A stretch of DNA of 64,000 nucleotides from Caballeronia sordidicola (GTDB taxonomy: Bacteria > Pseudomonadota > Gammaproteobacteria > Burkholderiales > Burkholderiaceae): assembly GCF_002220365.1 (NCBI RefSeq), contig NZ_MTHB01000204.1, positions 1 to 64,000 of the forward strand. The letters run 5' to 3'. Position 1 is the stretch's first letter. The number at the start of each line of letters is the position of its first letter. The notes under the pieces are model-generated. The model saw nothing but the letters and a program-made list of their open reading frames with translations. It was not told the DNA's origin and ran no database searches. The position numbers were made by a program, and so were the translations under genes. Positions 27,143-35,532 of this stretch are shown here, in pieces.

Positions 27143-27592
27143 TCAATGCTTGGCACCGCGCATGATTTGCGCTTTTTCGCGTTCCCAGTCGCGTTTTTTC
27201 TCGGTTTCGCGTTTGTCATGCAGCTTCTTGCCCTTCGCGAGGCCGATCTCGCATTTCACGCGACCGCCTTTGTAGTGGAAGTTCAGCGGGACAAGCGTGT
27301 GGCCTTTCTGCTCGACCTTGCTGATGAGCTTCGAGATCTCTTCGCTGTGCAGCAGCAGCTTTCGAGTGCGGACCGGATCCGGATGGATGTGGGTCGATGC
27401 TTCCGGCAACGGGCTGATGTGAGCGCCGATCAGGAACAATTCTCCGTCGCGAATGATGACGTAGCCTTCCTTGATCTGGCCGCGGCCGGCCCGGAGCGCC
27501 TTGACTTCCCACCCTTCCAGCACGAGCCCCGCCTCGTAGCGATCTTCGATGAAGTAATCGAAGAAGGCTTTTCTGTTGTCGATGATGCTCAT
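27143..27592 (-). CDS. smpB: SsrA-binding protein SmpB
   Basis: Binds tmRNA and delivers it to stalled ribosomes for trans-translation. The 149-residue product has an OB-fold core (NRKAFFDYFIEDRYEAGLVLEGWEVKALRAGR) and the basic C-terminal tail KLHDKRETEKKRDWEREKAQIMRG that enters the mRNA channel. The start ATG is fixed by homology (MSIIDNRKA). It is divergent from ratA, a frequent arrangement. Confidence 0.98.
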   Translation of the reverse strand: MSIIDNRKAFFDYFIEDRYEAGLVLEGWEVKALRAGRGQIKEGYVIIRDGELFLIGAHISPLPEASTHIHPDPVRTRKLLLHSEEISKLISKVEQKGHTLVPLNFHYKGGRVKCEIGLAKGKKLHDKRETEKKRDWEREKAQIMRGAKH

Positions 27593-27691
27593 GAATGAAA
27601 AGTGCCTAACTCGTTTAAAATCCTGATTTTAGCAGCGCGGGCGAGGTAAAGCCCGCAAAGCTTCCCACTCTTGCCACGCGTTGCGCCCTTT

Positions 27692-28126
27692 ATGGCAGAT
27701 GTCCAGAAAACTGTATTGATCCGTCACTCTGCAGAGCAGATGTTCGACCTCGTCACCGATGTCGCCGATTACCCGAATTTTTTGCCGTGGTGTGGAGGGG
27801 TGGAAGTAGGCCGCCACGACGAACACAGCATGGAAGCGAAGATCCACATCAATTTCAAGGGCATCAAGCAACATTTCGCTACCCGTAACGTGCATACGCG
27901 ACCGACCACCATCGATATGGAGTTCATGGACGGTCCTTTCAAGAAATTCACCGGTTACTGGCGGTTCACGCCGTTGCGGGCCGATGCCTGCAAGATCGAG
28001 TTCGCGCTGCACTACGAGTTTTCGAACATCATTCTCGAGAAGATCATCGGGCCAGTGTTCAGCCATATCGCGCACACGTTCGTGGATTCGTTCGTGAAGC
28101 GCGCTGACCAGCGGTATGGAAAGTGA
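27692..28126 (+). CDS. ratA: RatA/Coq10-like START-domain protein
   Basis: A polyketide-cyclase/START-fold protein. In E. coli RatA was reported as a ribosome association toxin, while the related Coq10 proteins bind ubiquinone and support respiration, so the function here stays open. The 144-residue product has HSAEQMFDLVTDVADYPNFLPWC near the N-terminus and GPFKKFTGYWRF in the middle. I start at ATG 27692 (MADVQKTVLI); an in-frame TTG at 27671 would add seven residues. It shares ATGA with rnfH. Confidence 0.92.
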   Translation: MADVQKTVLIRHSAEQMFDLVTDVADYPNFLPWCGGVEVGRHDEHSMEAKIHINFKGIKQHFATRNVHTRPTTIDMEFMDGPFKKFTGYWRFTPLRADACKIEFALHYEFSNIILEKIIGPVFSHIAHTFVDSFVKRADQRYGK

Positions 28127-28455
28127 TGACTCTTGCCGTTGAGGTTTGTTATGCGTTGCCGGAGGGGAAGAGTGCGGTGTGTACGCTTTCCTTGGGCAAC
28201 GGTGCGACCGTGCGGGAGGCGATTGAGGCGAGTGGATTGCTCGTACAGTTTCCCGAGATCGATTTGAACGTGCAAAAAGTGGGCGTTTTCGGAAAGATTC
28301 AGGCGCTGGATGCGGTGCTCGCCGATCACGACAGGGTGGAGATTTATCGGCCGCTGAAGGTTGATCCGAAGGTCGCGAGGCAAAGGCGGGTTGAGAAGAC
28401 GCGGCGCGGCGGGTCCATTGAAGGGCGCCGGTGGACGCGAAAGGAAGCGCGGTAA
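28126..28455 (+). CDS. rnfH: RnfH-family ubiquitin-like protein
   Basis: A small beta-grasp (UPF0125) protein, found next to ratA in many beta- and gamma-proteobacteria, where it has been called RatB. The 109-residue product has VEVCYALPEGKSAVCTLSLGNGATVREAIEASG and KVGVFGKIQALDAVLADHDRVEIYRPL, both conserved in the family, and a basic Arg-rich tail. The ATG at 28126 overlaps the ratA stop; a GTG one codon earlier is possible. Molecular role unknown. Confidence 0.92.
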   Translation: MTLAVEVCYALPEGKSAVCTLSLGNGATVREAIEASGLLVQFPEIDLNVQKVGVFGKIQALDAVLADHDRVEIYRPLKVDPKVARQRRVEKTRRGGSIEGRRWTRKEAR

Positions 28456-28646
28456 GAGCGATCCGATCGCGCGCCGGCATTCCTGCTGGCATCCGCAAAA
28501 CCGAACTTATATCGAACGCAAATCGAGCGAAAAACCGAAACGGCGGCGTAAATCGCCTACCCGGTTGAGGCCCGGAAATTGCGCCGGAAAGCGAGCAGCG
28601 CCGCCTAAGCTGCTGTTCGGGCAGTGAAAATCCGGGGAACTATCGG

Positions 28647-28652
28647 TATAAT
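28647..28652 (+). promoter_or_regulatory. Probable -10 box of the guaB promoter
   Basis: A perfect TATAAT lies 27 nt before the guaB ATG, so the transcript would have a very short leader. The -35 region (around 28624-28629) is poor, which suggests an activator or growth-rate control. The stretch 28456-28646 holds no gene. Confidence 0.55.
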
Positions 28653-28678
28653 TCGGTTTTGCGCCCATAGGATTTGCC

Positions 28679-30139
28679 ATGCGTCTGATCCAGAAAGCAC
28701 TCACGTTCGATGACGTGCTCCTCGTGCCCGCGTTTTCCAACGTTCTCCCGCGCGATACCAGCCTGAAAACACAGGTTACCCGCAAGATCTCCCTGAATAT
28801 GCCTCTGTTGTCCGCCGCCATGGACACAGTCACCGAAGGCCGGCTCGCTATTGCGATGGCTCAGCTCGGCGGCGTCGGCATCATTCACAAGAACCTTACC
28901 GCAGCCGAACAAGCCCGCGAAGTCGCGAAAGTAAAGCGCTTCGAATCGGGCGTGGTGCGCGATCCGATTACTGTTCCGCCGCAAATGAAAGTGCGCGACG
29001 TGATCGCTCTCACGCGACAGCACGGTATTTCCGGGTTTCCGGTGGTGGAAGGGCCGCAGCTGATCGGTATCGTGACGAACCGGGACCTGCGCTTCGAAGA
29101 ACGTCTCGACGACGAAGTGCGCAAGATCATGACGCCGCGTGAACGCCTCGTGACCGTCAAGGAAGGCACACCGCTCGCCGAAGCCAAGGCGCTGATGCAT
29201 AGCCATCGGCTGGAACGCGTGCTGGTCGTCAACGACGCGTTCGAATTGCGCGGCCTCATGACCGTCAAGGACATCACCAAGCAAACCGAACACCCGGACG
29301 CCTGCAAGGACGAGCACGGCAAGCTGCGCGCTGGCGCGGCAGTTGGCGTGGGTCCCGAGAACGAAGAGCGTGTTGAGCTTCTGTCGGCGGCGGGTGTGGA
29401 CATCATTGTCGTAGATACGGCGCACGGTCACAGCCAGGGCGTGCTCGAGCGCGTGCGCTGGGTGAAGCAGAACTATCCGCATATTGAGGTGATCGGCGGC
29501 AATATCGCCACGGCTGCAGCCGCCAAGGCGCTCGTGGAATACGGCGCGGATGGTGTGAAGGTCGGTATCGGTCCGGGTTCGATCTGCACGACGCGGATCG
29601 TGGCGGGTGTCGGCGTACCGCAAATTACCGCGGTGGCGAACGTGTCGGATGCATTGCGCGGCTCGGGCGTGCCGGTGATCTCCGACGGCGGTGTGCGTTT
29701 TTCTGGCGATGTCAGCAAAGCGCTTGCAGCCGGCGCGGACGCGGTGATGATGGGCAGCATGCTGGCCGGCACGGAAGAGTCCCCCGGCGACGTGTTCCTG
29801 TTCCAGGGCCGCCAGTTCAAGGCGTATCGCGGCATGGGGTCGGTCGGCGCGATGAAGGACGGTGCGGCGGACCGGTACTTCCAGGACAACTCGGCGAATA
29901 TCGACAAGCTCGTGCCTGAAGGCATTGAAGGGCAGGTGGCTTATAAGGGTTCGGTCAACGCCATCCTGTTCCAGGTGGTCGGCGGCGTGCGGGCAAGCAT
30001 GGGGTATTGCGGCTGCCGCAATATTGCAGAAATGCATGACAAGGCCGAATTCGTCCAGATCACGGGCGCCGGCATGCGCGAGTCGCACGTGCACGACGTG
30101 CAGATCACGAAGGAAGCGCCCAACTACCACGTGGACTGA
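28679..30139 (+). CDS. guaB: Inosine-5'-monophosphate dehydrogenase
   Basis: Oxidises IMP to XMP with NAD, the first step of GMP synthesis. The 486-residue product is full length: TIM barrel interrupted by a CBS pair (about residues 95-215), GPGSICTTRIVAGVG with the catalytic Cys near 303, and GGVRFSGDVSKALAAGADAVMMGS. Start ATG after an AGGA. It is separated from guaA by one membrane-protein gene instead of the usual direct guaB-guaA pairing. Confidence 0.98.
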   Translation: MRLIQKALTFDDVLLVPAFSNVLPRDTSLKTQVTRKISLNMPLLSAAMDTVTEGRLAIAMAQLGGVGIIHKNLTAAEQAREVAKVKRFESGVVRDPITVPPQMKVRDVIALTRQHGISGFPVVEGPQLIGIVTNRDLRFEERLDDEVRKIMTPRERLVTVKEGTPLAEAKALMHSHRLERVLVVNDAFELRGLMTVKDITKQTEHPDACKDEHGKLRAGAAVGVGPENEERVELLSAAGVDIIVVDTAHGHSQGVLERVRWVKQNYPHIEVIGGNIATAAAAKALVEYGADGVKVGIGPGSICTTRIVAGVGVPQITAVANVSDALRGSGVPVISDGGVRFSGDVSKALAAGADAVMMGSMLAGTEESPGDVFLFQGRQFKAYRGMGSVGAMKDGAADRYFQDNSANIDKLVPEGIEGQVAYKGSVNAILFQVVGGVRASMGYCGCRNIAEMHDKAEFVQITGAGMRESHVHDVQITKEAPNYHVD

Positions 30140-30141
30140 CT

Positions 30142-30963
30142 ATGAAACCGTTGCTGCGCGCTGTTCTTGTCATCAATGCACTGATTTTTCTGGCTTTCGG
30201 CGTGCTGTTTCTGCTCACGCCTTGGACGGCTTTGTGGGCATCGATGCATCTCGTGACCGTGCAGCCGCCGTTTGTCGGACAGTTGTTCGGGATCGCGCTG
30301 ATCGGTATTGCGTGGCTCGCGGTTCATGCCGCTATCGATGGTGCGTTGACTGCGACCGCTGCCAAGGTGTCGGGACATGTGGAGTGGTTGTCGGGCCTGG
30401 TGATGATGGTCTGGCTGCTCGGGCTGCATACGCCCGAGTTGACGGGTTTTGGTCAGGTGATCGCGGCGTTGGTTGGCGTGGCCATGCTGGTGCTGGGGCT
30501 TGGCAGCGTGAGGCTGTCAGGTGCCGTGCGGCGGCGCGAGCGCGCCGCGCTGGCCGGCGCTGCCGCGGCTGAGCGTGCCGAGAAACGGGCGGCGAAGACC
30601 AAGGCGGAAGAACGCGTGGAGCGTGTAACTCCGCCGCCGAGGCCTTTGTCGTCTGACCCCGTCGCACCGGCAAATCCGCGCTGGGACAGGGATAGCGGGC
30701 TGGTCGAGCCTGTCGTGGGCGAGGCTATTGCACGTCCTGCCGCGCCGGCGCCATCCGCTACCGCGTTTGATCCTGCTACCGGGCATGTCATCGATCCGGC
30801 CACGGGACGCTCGCTGGACCCCGCCACTGGCCGCGCGTTCGATCCCGTCAGTGGTCACAAAATTGATCCTGAAACCGGGCGCCCGATCGACCCGGTCACC
30901 GGTCGTACGGTGGATCCGGTGACCGGCCAGTTTATCGATCCGGTCCGCCGCGATCCGCGCTGA
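30142..30963 (+). CDS. Membrane protein with C-terminal octapeptide repeats, function unknown
   Basis: I do not recognise a function. The 273-residue product begins 2 bp after guaB. It has four predicted membrane helices (about residues 7-29, 44-66, 80-96 and 104-124), an Ala/Arg/Glu-rich probable helix (128-162), a Pro-rich linker, and from residue 209 to 268 seven and a half copies of an eight-residue repeat of the form (hydrophobic)-D-P-(A/V/E)-(T/S)-G-(R/H/Q)-x. The repeat resembles turn-forming DPxTG units found in several unrelated scaffold proteins. The N-terminal half is like small DoxX/DUF-type membrane proteins. Its place between guaB and guaA implies co-transcription with GMP synthesis genes. 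Codon use matches neighbours. Confidence 0.85.
   Translation: MKPLLRAVLVINALIFLAFGVLFLLTPWTALWASMHLVTVQPPFVGQLFGIALIGIAWLAVHAAIDGALTATAAKVSGHVEWLSGLVMMVWLLGLHTPELTGFGQVIAALVGVAMLVLGLGSVRLSGAVRRRERAALAGAAAAERAEKRAAKTKAEERVERVTPPPRPLSSDPVAPANPRWDRDSGLVEPVVGEAIARPAAPAPSATAFDPATGHVIDPATGRSLDPATGRAFDPVSGHKIDPETGRPIDPVTGRTVDPVTGQFIDPVRRDPR
30766..30945 (+). repeat. 24-bp coding repeats (octapeptide DPxTG units)
   Basis: Seven and a half consecutive 24-bp units encode the eight-residue repeats at the C-terminus of the guaB-linked membrane protein. The units are more conserved at protein than at DNA level, which points to selection on the peptide. Confidence 0.9.
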
Positions 30964-31188
30964 AGGCTTGCGCGCACAGGTCTTCGCGGCCGCGTCGGGT
31001 TGATCGAACACTTATCGATGAACGGAGCGTCGCGTTTCGTTGTATCGATGAATCTGTCTTGCTGCGGTCGGCAACAATCGCCGGCCGTTGAACTCTCTGC
31101 GTGACGTGATGCGCGGGACCTCGTTCCTGCTGCTTGCGTTATCGTTTTTGCCAACTGTTTCCGTCTACTTGCCTTCCCGGCCGCTGCC

Positions 31189-32769
31189 ATGCACGACAAG
31201 ATCCTGATTCTCGATTTCGGCTCCCAAGTCACCCAGTTGATCGCACGACGCATCCGCGAATCACATGTGTATTCGGAGATCCATCCGTACGACGTCGACG
31301 AGGCGTTCATTCGCGACTTCGCACCGAAGGGCATCATTTTGTCGGGCGGCCCGAACTCGGTTACCGAACTCGGCTCGCCGCGTGCGCCGCACGTTGTCTT
31401 CGATCTCGGCGTGCCGGTGCTCGGCATTTGCTACGGCATGCAGACGATGGCCGAACAACTCGGCGGCAAGGTCGAACTCGGCAATGTTCGCGAATTCGGT
31501 TATGCCGAAGTGCGGGCGCATAACCACACGAGCTTCCTGAACGGCATTGAAGATTTCCAGACGGCCGAAGGTCACGGCATGCTGAAAGTGTGGATGAGCC
31601 ATGGCGACAAGGTGTCGGACATGCCCGTCGGATTCAAGCTGATGGCATCGACACCGTCTTGCCCGATCGCCGCGATGGCCGACGACGAGCGCCATTTCTA
31701 CGGCCTCCAGTGGCATCCGGAAGTTACGCACACGGTTCAGGGACGCGCGATGCTCGACCGCTTCGTGCTCGAGTTGTGCGGTGCGCGGCCGGACTGGGAG
31801 ATGGGGCATTACATCGATGAAGCGGTGGAGAAAATCCGCGCGCAAGTCGGCGATGAGCACGTGATTTTGGGTTTGTCGGGCGGCGTGGATTCGTCGGTGG
31901 CGGCGGCGCTTTTGCATCGTGCGATTGGGGCGCAATTGACGTGCGTTTTTGTTGACCATGGCTTGCTGCGCTTGAACGAAGCCGAGCAGGTCATGACGAC
32001 GTTCGCCGATCACCTTGGCGTGAAGGTGATTCATGTCGATGCGAGCGAAGTGTTCTTGTCGAAGCTTGCCGGCGTGACGGATCCTGAGGCGAAGCGGAAG
32101 ATCATTGGCGCTGAGTTTGTTGAAGTGTTCCAGACGGAAGCCAACAAGCTGAAGGACGCGAAGTGGCTCGCGCAAGGGACGATTTACCCGGATGTGATCG
32201 AGTCGGCAGGCAAGGGCAAGAAGGGCCACACGATCAAGAGCCATCACAACGTGGGTGGATTGCCCGAGACGCTGAATTTGAAGTTACTTGAGCCGTTGCG
32301 CGAGTTGTTCAAGGACGAAGTGCGGGAGTTGGGCGTGAAGCTGGGGCTGCCGCCGGCGATGGTTTATCGGCATCCGTTCCCGGGCCCGGGTTTGGGCGTG
32401 AGAATTCTGGGCGAGGTGAGAAAGGAGTTCGCCGAGCTGCTGCGTCACGCGGATGCGATCTTTATCGAAACGTTGAGGAATACGTTCGATAAGGAATCGG
32501 GTAAGTCGTGGTATGAGCTTACGAGCCAGGCTTTCGCTGTGTTTTTGCCGGTGAAAAGCGTGGGCGTGATGGGCGATGGGCGGACCTATGAGTATGTGGT
32601 TGCGCTGAGGGCCGTGCAAACGCTGGACTTCATGACCGCGCAGTGGGCACATCTGCCGCATGAGTTGTTAGGACATGTTTCGAACCGAATCATTAATGAG
32701 GTTCGCGGGATTAATCGCGTTGTTTATGATATTTCGGGGAAACCGCCGGCTACGATCGAGTGGGAGTAG
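31189..32769 (+). CDS. guaA: GMP synthase (glutamine-hydrolysing)
   Basis: Aminates XMP to GMP with glutamine and ATP. The 526-residue product has the class I glutamine amidotransferase domain with nucleophile Cys81 in GICYGMQTM and the His/Glu pair in QWHPEVTH, then the PP-loop LGLSGGVDSSVAAAL near residue 228, and the dimerisation domain ending KPPATIEWE. The 225-bp gap upstream holds no gene and probably contains a separate promoter. The 3' end of guaA is a known island integration site in bacteria; an accessory segment indeed follows. Confidence 0.98.
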   Translation: MHDKILILDFGSQVTQLIARRIRESHVYSEIHPYDVDEAFIRDFAPKGIILSGGPNSVTELGSPRAPHVVFDLGVPVLGICYGMQTMAEQLGGKVELGNVREFGYAEVRAHNHTSFLNGIEDFQTAEGHGMLKVWMSHGDKVSDMPVGFKLMASTPSCPIAAMADDERHFYGLQWHPEVTHTVQGRAMLDRFVLELCGARPDWEMGHYIDEAVEKIRAQVGDEHVILGLSGGVDSSVAAALLHRAIGAQLTCVFVDHGLLRLNEAEQVMTTFADHLGVKVIHVDASEVFLSKLAGVTDPEAKRKIIGAEFVEVFQTEANKLKDAKWLAQGTIYPDVIESAGKGKKGHTIKSHHNVGGLPETLNLKLLEPLRELFKDEVRELGVKLGLPPAMVYRHPFPGPGLGVRILGEVRKEFAELLRHADAIFIETLRNTFDKESGKSWYELTSQAFAVFLPVKSVGVMGDGRTYEYVVALRAVQTLDFMTAQWAHLPHELLGHVSNRIINEVRGINRVVYDISGKPPATIEWE

Positions 32770-32810
32770 AATTTCCGCCGGAAACATTATTCGCTGGTTG
32801 ATTGACTATT

Positions 32811-32841
32811 AAAGCCCTGTTTTTACAGGGTTTTATATTTT
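32811..32841 (+). terminator. Terminator after guaA
   Basis: AAAG-CCCTGT-TTTT-ACAGGG followed by TTTTATATTTT: a short perfect stem with an AT-rich tail, 42 bp after the guaA stop. Confidence 0.85.
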
Positions 32842-32961
32842 GGATTGTCGCTTGATAGTTCTCGCATTCTGGCGAATGTTGGAGAAACTCGTGTCGTTTC
32901 AGTTTGGTGAAACTGCACTTGGCGACGGAAATAGCGGCTACATCATTTTTAGGATTTCCCC

Positions 32962-35166
32962 ATGGAAATTAAAGTCAACTTTCTCGATAAGCTGCGTCTT
33001 GAAGCCAAGTTCGATGATTTCACGGTCGTGTCCGACCAGCCTATCCGTTATAAGGGCGATGGGTCTGCGCCCGGTCCCTTCGATTATTTTCTGGCTTCAT
33101 CGGCCTTGTGTGCAGCTTACTTTGTGAAGTTGTACTGCGTAACTCGCAATATTCCTACCGAAAACATCCGCCTGTCGCAGAATAATATTGTTGATCCGGA
33201 AAACCGGTACCAGCAGATTTTCAAGATTCAGGTCGAGTTGCCGTCGGATATCTCTGCCAAAGACCGCCAAGGTATTTTGCGCTCCATCGACCGTTGTACG
33301 GTGAAAAAAGTGGTGCAAGCCGGACCCGAGTTTGTCATTGAAGAGGTAGCGAACCTGGATGCCGATGCACAGTCGTTGCTGATGCTGAAGCCGGCTTCTG
33401 ATGCCAGCACCTATATTGCGGGCAAGGATCTGCCGCTGGAGCAGACCATCGCCGATATGTCGGGCGTTTTGGCGGCCTTGGGCATCAAGATTGAAATCGC
33501 TTCGTGGCGCAATCTTGTTCCCAATGTGTGGTCGCTGCATATCCGCGATGCGCACTCGCCGATGTGTTTTACCAATGGCAAGGGAGCGACCAAAGAAAGC
33601 GCGTTGGCGTCGGCGTTGGGAGAGTATATCGAGCGATTGAATTGCAACCATTTCTACGCCGGCGCGTTCTGGGGCGAAGACATCGCCAATGCGGCGTTTG
33701 TGCATTACCCGAACGAGCGCTGGTTCAAGCCTGGCCGTAAGGATGCGCTGCCGGCTGGAATTCTGGATGCGTACTGCCTGGAAATTTATAATCCTGATGG
33801 CGAGTTGCATGGCTCACATCTGGTCGACACCAACTCCGGCAATGTGCAGCGCGGTATCTGTTCGCTGCCGTTTGTGCGGCAGTCGGACGGCGAAGTGGTG
33901 TATTTTCCGTCCAACCTGGTCGAAAACCTATATGTCAGCAATGGCATGAGTGCCGGGAACACGCTGGCCGAAGCGCAGGTGCAATGTCTATCGGAAATTT
34001 TCGAACGGGCGGTAAAGCGCGAAATTCTGGAAGGTGAAATCGCATTGCCTGATGTGCCACAGGAAGTGCTGGCGAAATATCCTGGCATTCTGGCCGGCAT
34101 TCAGGGGTTGGAAGAGCAGGGCTTTCCGGTGCTAGTGAAGGATGCGTCGCTGGGAGGGGTGTACCCAGTGATGTGCGTCACCTTGATGAACCCGCGCACA
34201 GGCGGTGTGTTTGCCTCGTTCGGCGCGCACCCAAGCTTGGAGGTGGCGCTGGAGCGTAGTCTGACGGAATTGCTACAGGGCCGCAGTTTTGAAGGCCTGA
34301 ACGAATTACCTCGGCCCACCTTTGCGAGTGAAGCCGTGACTGAGCCAAATAACTTTGTCGAGCACTTCATTGATTCCAGCGGTATCGTGTCATGGCGCTT
34401 TTTCAGCGCCAAAGCGGATTTCAATTTTGCTGAATGGGATTTCTCTGGCCAGGGTGCGAACTCCAATGCCGAAGAAGCCGCGACCTTGTTCGGTATTCTC
34501 GAAGACATGGGCAAGGAGGTGTACGTGGCGGTGTATGACCAGCTGGGCGCCGTAGCCTGCCGGATTTTAGTACCTGGGTATTCGGAAGTTTACCCGGTAG
34601 AGGATTTGGTCTGGGATAACACAAACAAGGCGCTGTTGTTCCGTGCCGATGTTTTGAATCTGCATCGCCTGGACGATGCCGGCCTGGCAGCAATGCTTGA
34701 ACGGTTGGATAACAGTGAACTAGATGAGCACTCCGATATTGCCACTTTGATCGGCATCGAGTTTGACGAGAACACGCACTGGGGACAGTTAACCGTTCTC
34801 GAGTTGAAGCTGCTGATTCATCTCGCTTTGAAGCAATTTGAGGAGGCACAAGAGCTGGTGGGAGCCTTCCTGCAGTACAACGACAACACGGTCGAACGCG
34901 GATTGTTTTACCAGGCCTTGAATGTGGTGCTGGAGGTGCTGCTCGATGACGACCTGGAACTGGACGACTACGTAGTCAACTTCCGTCGCATGTTCGGCGA
35001 CGCTCGGATGGACGCGGCAATGGGGTCAGTGGACGGCAGCGTGCGCTTCTATGGCTTAACGCCTACGAGTATGAAACTGGAGGGTCTCGATAGGCACCAC
35101 CGCCTGATCGACAGTTATAAAAAATTGCATAAGGCGCGGGCGAAGGGGGCGGCTACAGCGAGTTAG
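32962..35166 (+). CDS. OsmC domain - YcaO domain fusion protein
   Basis: The first about 140 residues form an OsmC/Ohr-like domain with both redox cysteines (Cys50 in SSALCAAY, Cys112 in IDRCTVKK). Residues about 150-600 are a YcaO domain very like E. coli YcaO (PNVWSLHIRDAH, CFTNGKGATKESALASALGEYIERL, YVSNGMSAGNT, FASFGAHPSLEVALERSLTELLQGR), with the ATP-binding glutamates of ALGEYIERL and LSEIFERAVK present. A helical, TPR-like tail ends the 734-residue chain. E. coli YcaO (586 aa, no OsmC part) supports RimO methylthiolation of ribosomal protein S12; YcaO enzymes in general activate amide backbones with ATP. No rimO or leader-peptide gene is visible nearby. The codon style and GC content are lower than in the neighbours, suggesting transfer. 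Confidence 0.93.
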   Translation: MEIKVNFLDKLRLEAKFDDFTVVSDQPIRYKGDGSAPGPFDYFLASSALCAAYFVKLYCVTRNIPTENIRLSQNNIVDPENRYQQIFKIQVELPSDISAKDRQGILRSIDRCTVKKVVQAGPEFVIEEVANLDADAQSLLMLKPASDASTYIAGKDLPLEQTIADMSGVLAALGIKIEIASWRNLVPNVWSLHIRDAHSPMCFTNGKGATKESALASALGEYIERLNCNHFYAGAFWGEDIANAAFVHYPNERWFKPGRKDALPAGILDAYCLEIYNPDGELHGSHLVDTNSGNVQRGICSLPFVRQSDGEVVYFPSNLVENLYVSNGMSAGNTLAEAQVQCLSEIFERAVKREILEGEIALPDVPQEVLAKYPGILAGIQGLEEQGFPVLVKDASLGGVYPVMCVTLMNPRTGGVFASFGAHPSLEVALERSLTELLQGRSFEGLNELPRPTFASEAVTEPNNFVEHFIDSSGIVSWRFFSAKADFNFAEWDFSGQGANSNAEEAATLFGILEDMGKEVYVAVYDQLGAVACRILVPGYSEVYPVEDLVWDNTNKALLFRADVLNLHRLDDAGLAAMLERLDNSELDEHSDIATLIGIEFDENTHWGQLTVLELKLLIHLALKQFEEAQELVGAFLQYNDNTVERGLFYQALNVVLEVLLDDDLELDDYVVNFRRMFGDARMDAAMGSVDGSVRFYGLTPTSMKLEGLDRHHRLIDSYKKLHKARAKGAATAS

Positions 35167-35532
35167 CGTGACGAGTCATGGCTGGATGCGATGATGCCGT
35201 TCATCTCCAGCACAAACGCATGTTCGATACGCCAGCGGCCGTCTGTGCCGGCGTGCATCAGTGTGGATGCCGTCGTGTCCGGAGCTTCAATCCGCCTGGG
35301 GGCTAGTCAGCACACTGGCGCGCTCCTGATTGATCTTTTAGCCCCTTCGCGTCTTCGACCGAGACGACTTCTATGACGGCGATCACTGCAGCTTCTTGCA
35401 TTGTGGTTCTCCGAGTTGAATTCTTTCGGGCAAGGTCCAGGCAGGTCGTCCAGTCGCAGGCCAGCTTTTTTTCGACCCTCACTTTTGATATCGGCCATTT
35501 TGGCTAGGGCCGCGCGTAGCAGGCCGCCCCAC
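35167..35532. other. Gap with gene remnants downstream of the OsmC-YcaO gene
   Basis: This 366-bp stretch has no intact gene. On the minus strand one frame ends at the TAA at 35162-35164 and reads TDGRWRIEHAFVLEMNG, which looks like the tail of a SnoaL/NTF2-like or similar small protein. It is closed upstream by a TGA at about 35307. Another frame (35303-35401) looks like the start of a different small protein. Both seem to be leftovers of recombination. Confidence 0.45.
35303..35401 (-). pseudogene. Start fragment of a small protein (DUF1330-like), broken
   Basis: From an ATG at 35399-35401 the minus strand encodes MQEAAVIAVIEVVSVEDAKG and stops after 32 codons. The opening resembles small dimeric alpha/beta-barrel proteins of the DUF1330 type, which are about 95-110 residues, so about two thirds would be missing. 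Identification is weak. Confidence 0.3.

Noticed and set aside
28640..30130. 496-codon minus-strand open frame
   Set aside because: Antisense shadow of guaB; His/Arg-rich and without a recognisable family.
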